From positions 63,994 to 127,993 of the forward strand of contig CAMYJO010000012.1 in the NCBI GenBank assembly GCA_947258755.1: DNA of 64,000 nucleotides, in the 5' to 3' direction. The notes beneath the pieces were generated by a model, which was not told where the DNA came from, ran no database searches, and worked only from the letters and a program-made list of their open reading frames with translations. Each line of letters starts with the position of its first letter. Position 1 is the first letter of the stretch. The translations under genes were made by a program, and so were the position numbers. Below are positions 63,445-64,000 of this stretch, piece by piece. This stretch comes from an uncultured Gammaproteobacteria bacterium. Lineage in GTDB: Bacteria; Pseudomonadota; Gammaproteobacteria; JAADHQ01.

Positions 63445-64000
63445 ATGAAAAAGAACACTGGACGTACTGACCGTTTCATTGACAGGACACTATTAATTCT
63501 CTTCTTGTTGTTTGCGTTCCCAGTAGCATCTCTTGCAGCGATTTCTTTCCAGGATGTAACAATTGGTTCCGGTATTGAGAAAATTGCAGAGTCCTATGGC
63601 GCATCATGGGGCGATGTGAATGGAGATGGCTGGCCAGATCTGTTCGTCAATCACCATCGGGATGATCCTAGCCTCTATGTCAATCTGGGTACCGGCAATT
63701 TCTCTGACAGATGGCGCGAAACCAGTATATGGGCAACCTATCCTTATCGAGACCAGCATGGTGGTACCTGGGCTGATTTTGATAATGATGGTGACCAGGA
63801 CCTGTATATTATGCTCGGCGCAGCTGTTGATGACCAGTTTCTGGTTAACGAAGGTGGTATTCTGGTTGACCGTAGTGTCGAATTTGGACTGACTAATAAA
63901 ACCTTGGCAGGAAGAATGCCAATCTGGTTCGACTATAACGCTGACGGTTTGCTTGATTTCGCATCAATCATTCGTGGTACGAACCGATTTTATGAACAGG
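63445..64000 (+). CDS. Exported FG-GAP/VCBS-repeat protein (partial, continues beyond the window)
   Basis: The frame opens with a signal peptide (FIDRTLLILFLLFAFPVASLA) and continues without a stop to the window end. It contains repeated calcium-binding-like motifs: WGDVNGDGWPDLFVNHH, WADFDNDGDQDLYIML and FDYNADGLLDFAS, the FG-GAP/VCBS propeller pattern of the CRTAC1-like family. It is probably extracellular. Whether it ends in a PEP-CTERM sorting signal cannot be seen here. Confidence 0.85.
   Translation, partial: MKKNTGRTDRFIDRTLLILFLLFAFPVASLAAISFQDVTIGSGIEKIAESYGASWGDVNGDGWPDLFVNHHRDDPSLYVNLGTGNFSDRWRETSIWATYPYRDQHGGTWADFDNDGDQDLYIMLGAAVDDQFLVNEGGILVDRSVEFGLTNKTLAGRMPIWFDYNADGLLDFASIIRGTNRFYEQ

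Overview
The window is a piece of a gammaproteobacterial chromosome. The evidence is gene order: tig-clpP-clpX-lon-hupB-ppiD and mltD-gloB / methyltransferase-rnhA-dnaQ are both arranged as in Escherichia coli and its relatives. A complete type II secretion system, a cobalamin-riboswitch-controlled BtuB and a PEP-CTERM/exopolysaccharide regulatory pair (PrsK/PrsR) suggest a free-living, environmental, biofilm-forming species. I cannot name the genus.

Layout. 1-2.5 kb: tRNA-Lys, then an HDOD protein and a GAF protein with a degenerate GGDEF domain. 2.7-11.9 kb: tRNA-Leu and the protein-quality-control block (trigger factor, ClpP, ClpX, Lon, HU, two tRNAs, PpiD). 12-22.9 kb: SLC1-type symporter, FabI (opposite strand), a Yej/Opp-like peptide ABC transporter operon with a small XRE-type regulator gene inside it, and a PLP aminotransferase. 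23.1-26.9 kb: a scarred RAYT (REP-associated tyrosine transposase) locus. It holds one intact transposase bounded by perfect inverted repeats, three transposase remnants, nine identical 27-bp repeat copies, and a membrane-protein gene caught between element ends. 27-31.8 kb: FHA protein, LEA14-type lipoprotein, short membrane and beta-domain ORFs, an ECF sigma factor, a membrane anti-sigma-like protein fused to a DsrE-like domain, and an exported protein of unknown function. 31.8-38.1 kb: MltD, GloB, methyltransferase, RNase HI, DnaQ, GltX, tRNA-Ala. 38.2-40.6 kb: nucleotide-sugar dehydrogenase and GalE. 40.8-53.3 kb: type II secretion, with gspGHIJKLMN-D-E-F and a SPOR protein on the minus strand and gspC alone on the plus strand. 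53.4-56.7 kb: BtuF and BtuB with a cobalamin riboswitch. 57-64 kb: polyprenyl glycosylphosphotransferase, PrsK, PrsR, a second GalE, and the start of an exported FG-GAP protein that runs off the window behind a sigma-54-like promoter.

How it fits together. Trigger factor, ClpXP, Lon and PpiD form one folding and proteolysis cluster. The T2SS block encodes a full cell-envelope export machine. The last 7 kb is the regulatory and sugar-precursor part of an exopolysaccharide/PEP-CTERM system; PrsR is a sigma-54 activator and a -24/-12 element lies upstream of the FG-GAP gene. No exosortase gene is in the window. The least ordinary regions are the RAYT locus, the ECF/anti-sigma-DsrE module, the regulator inside the ABC operon, and two sigma-54-like sites.
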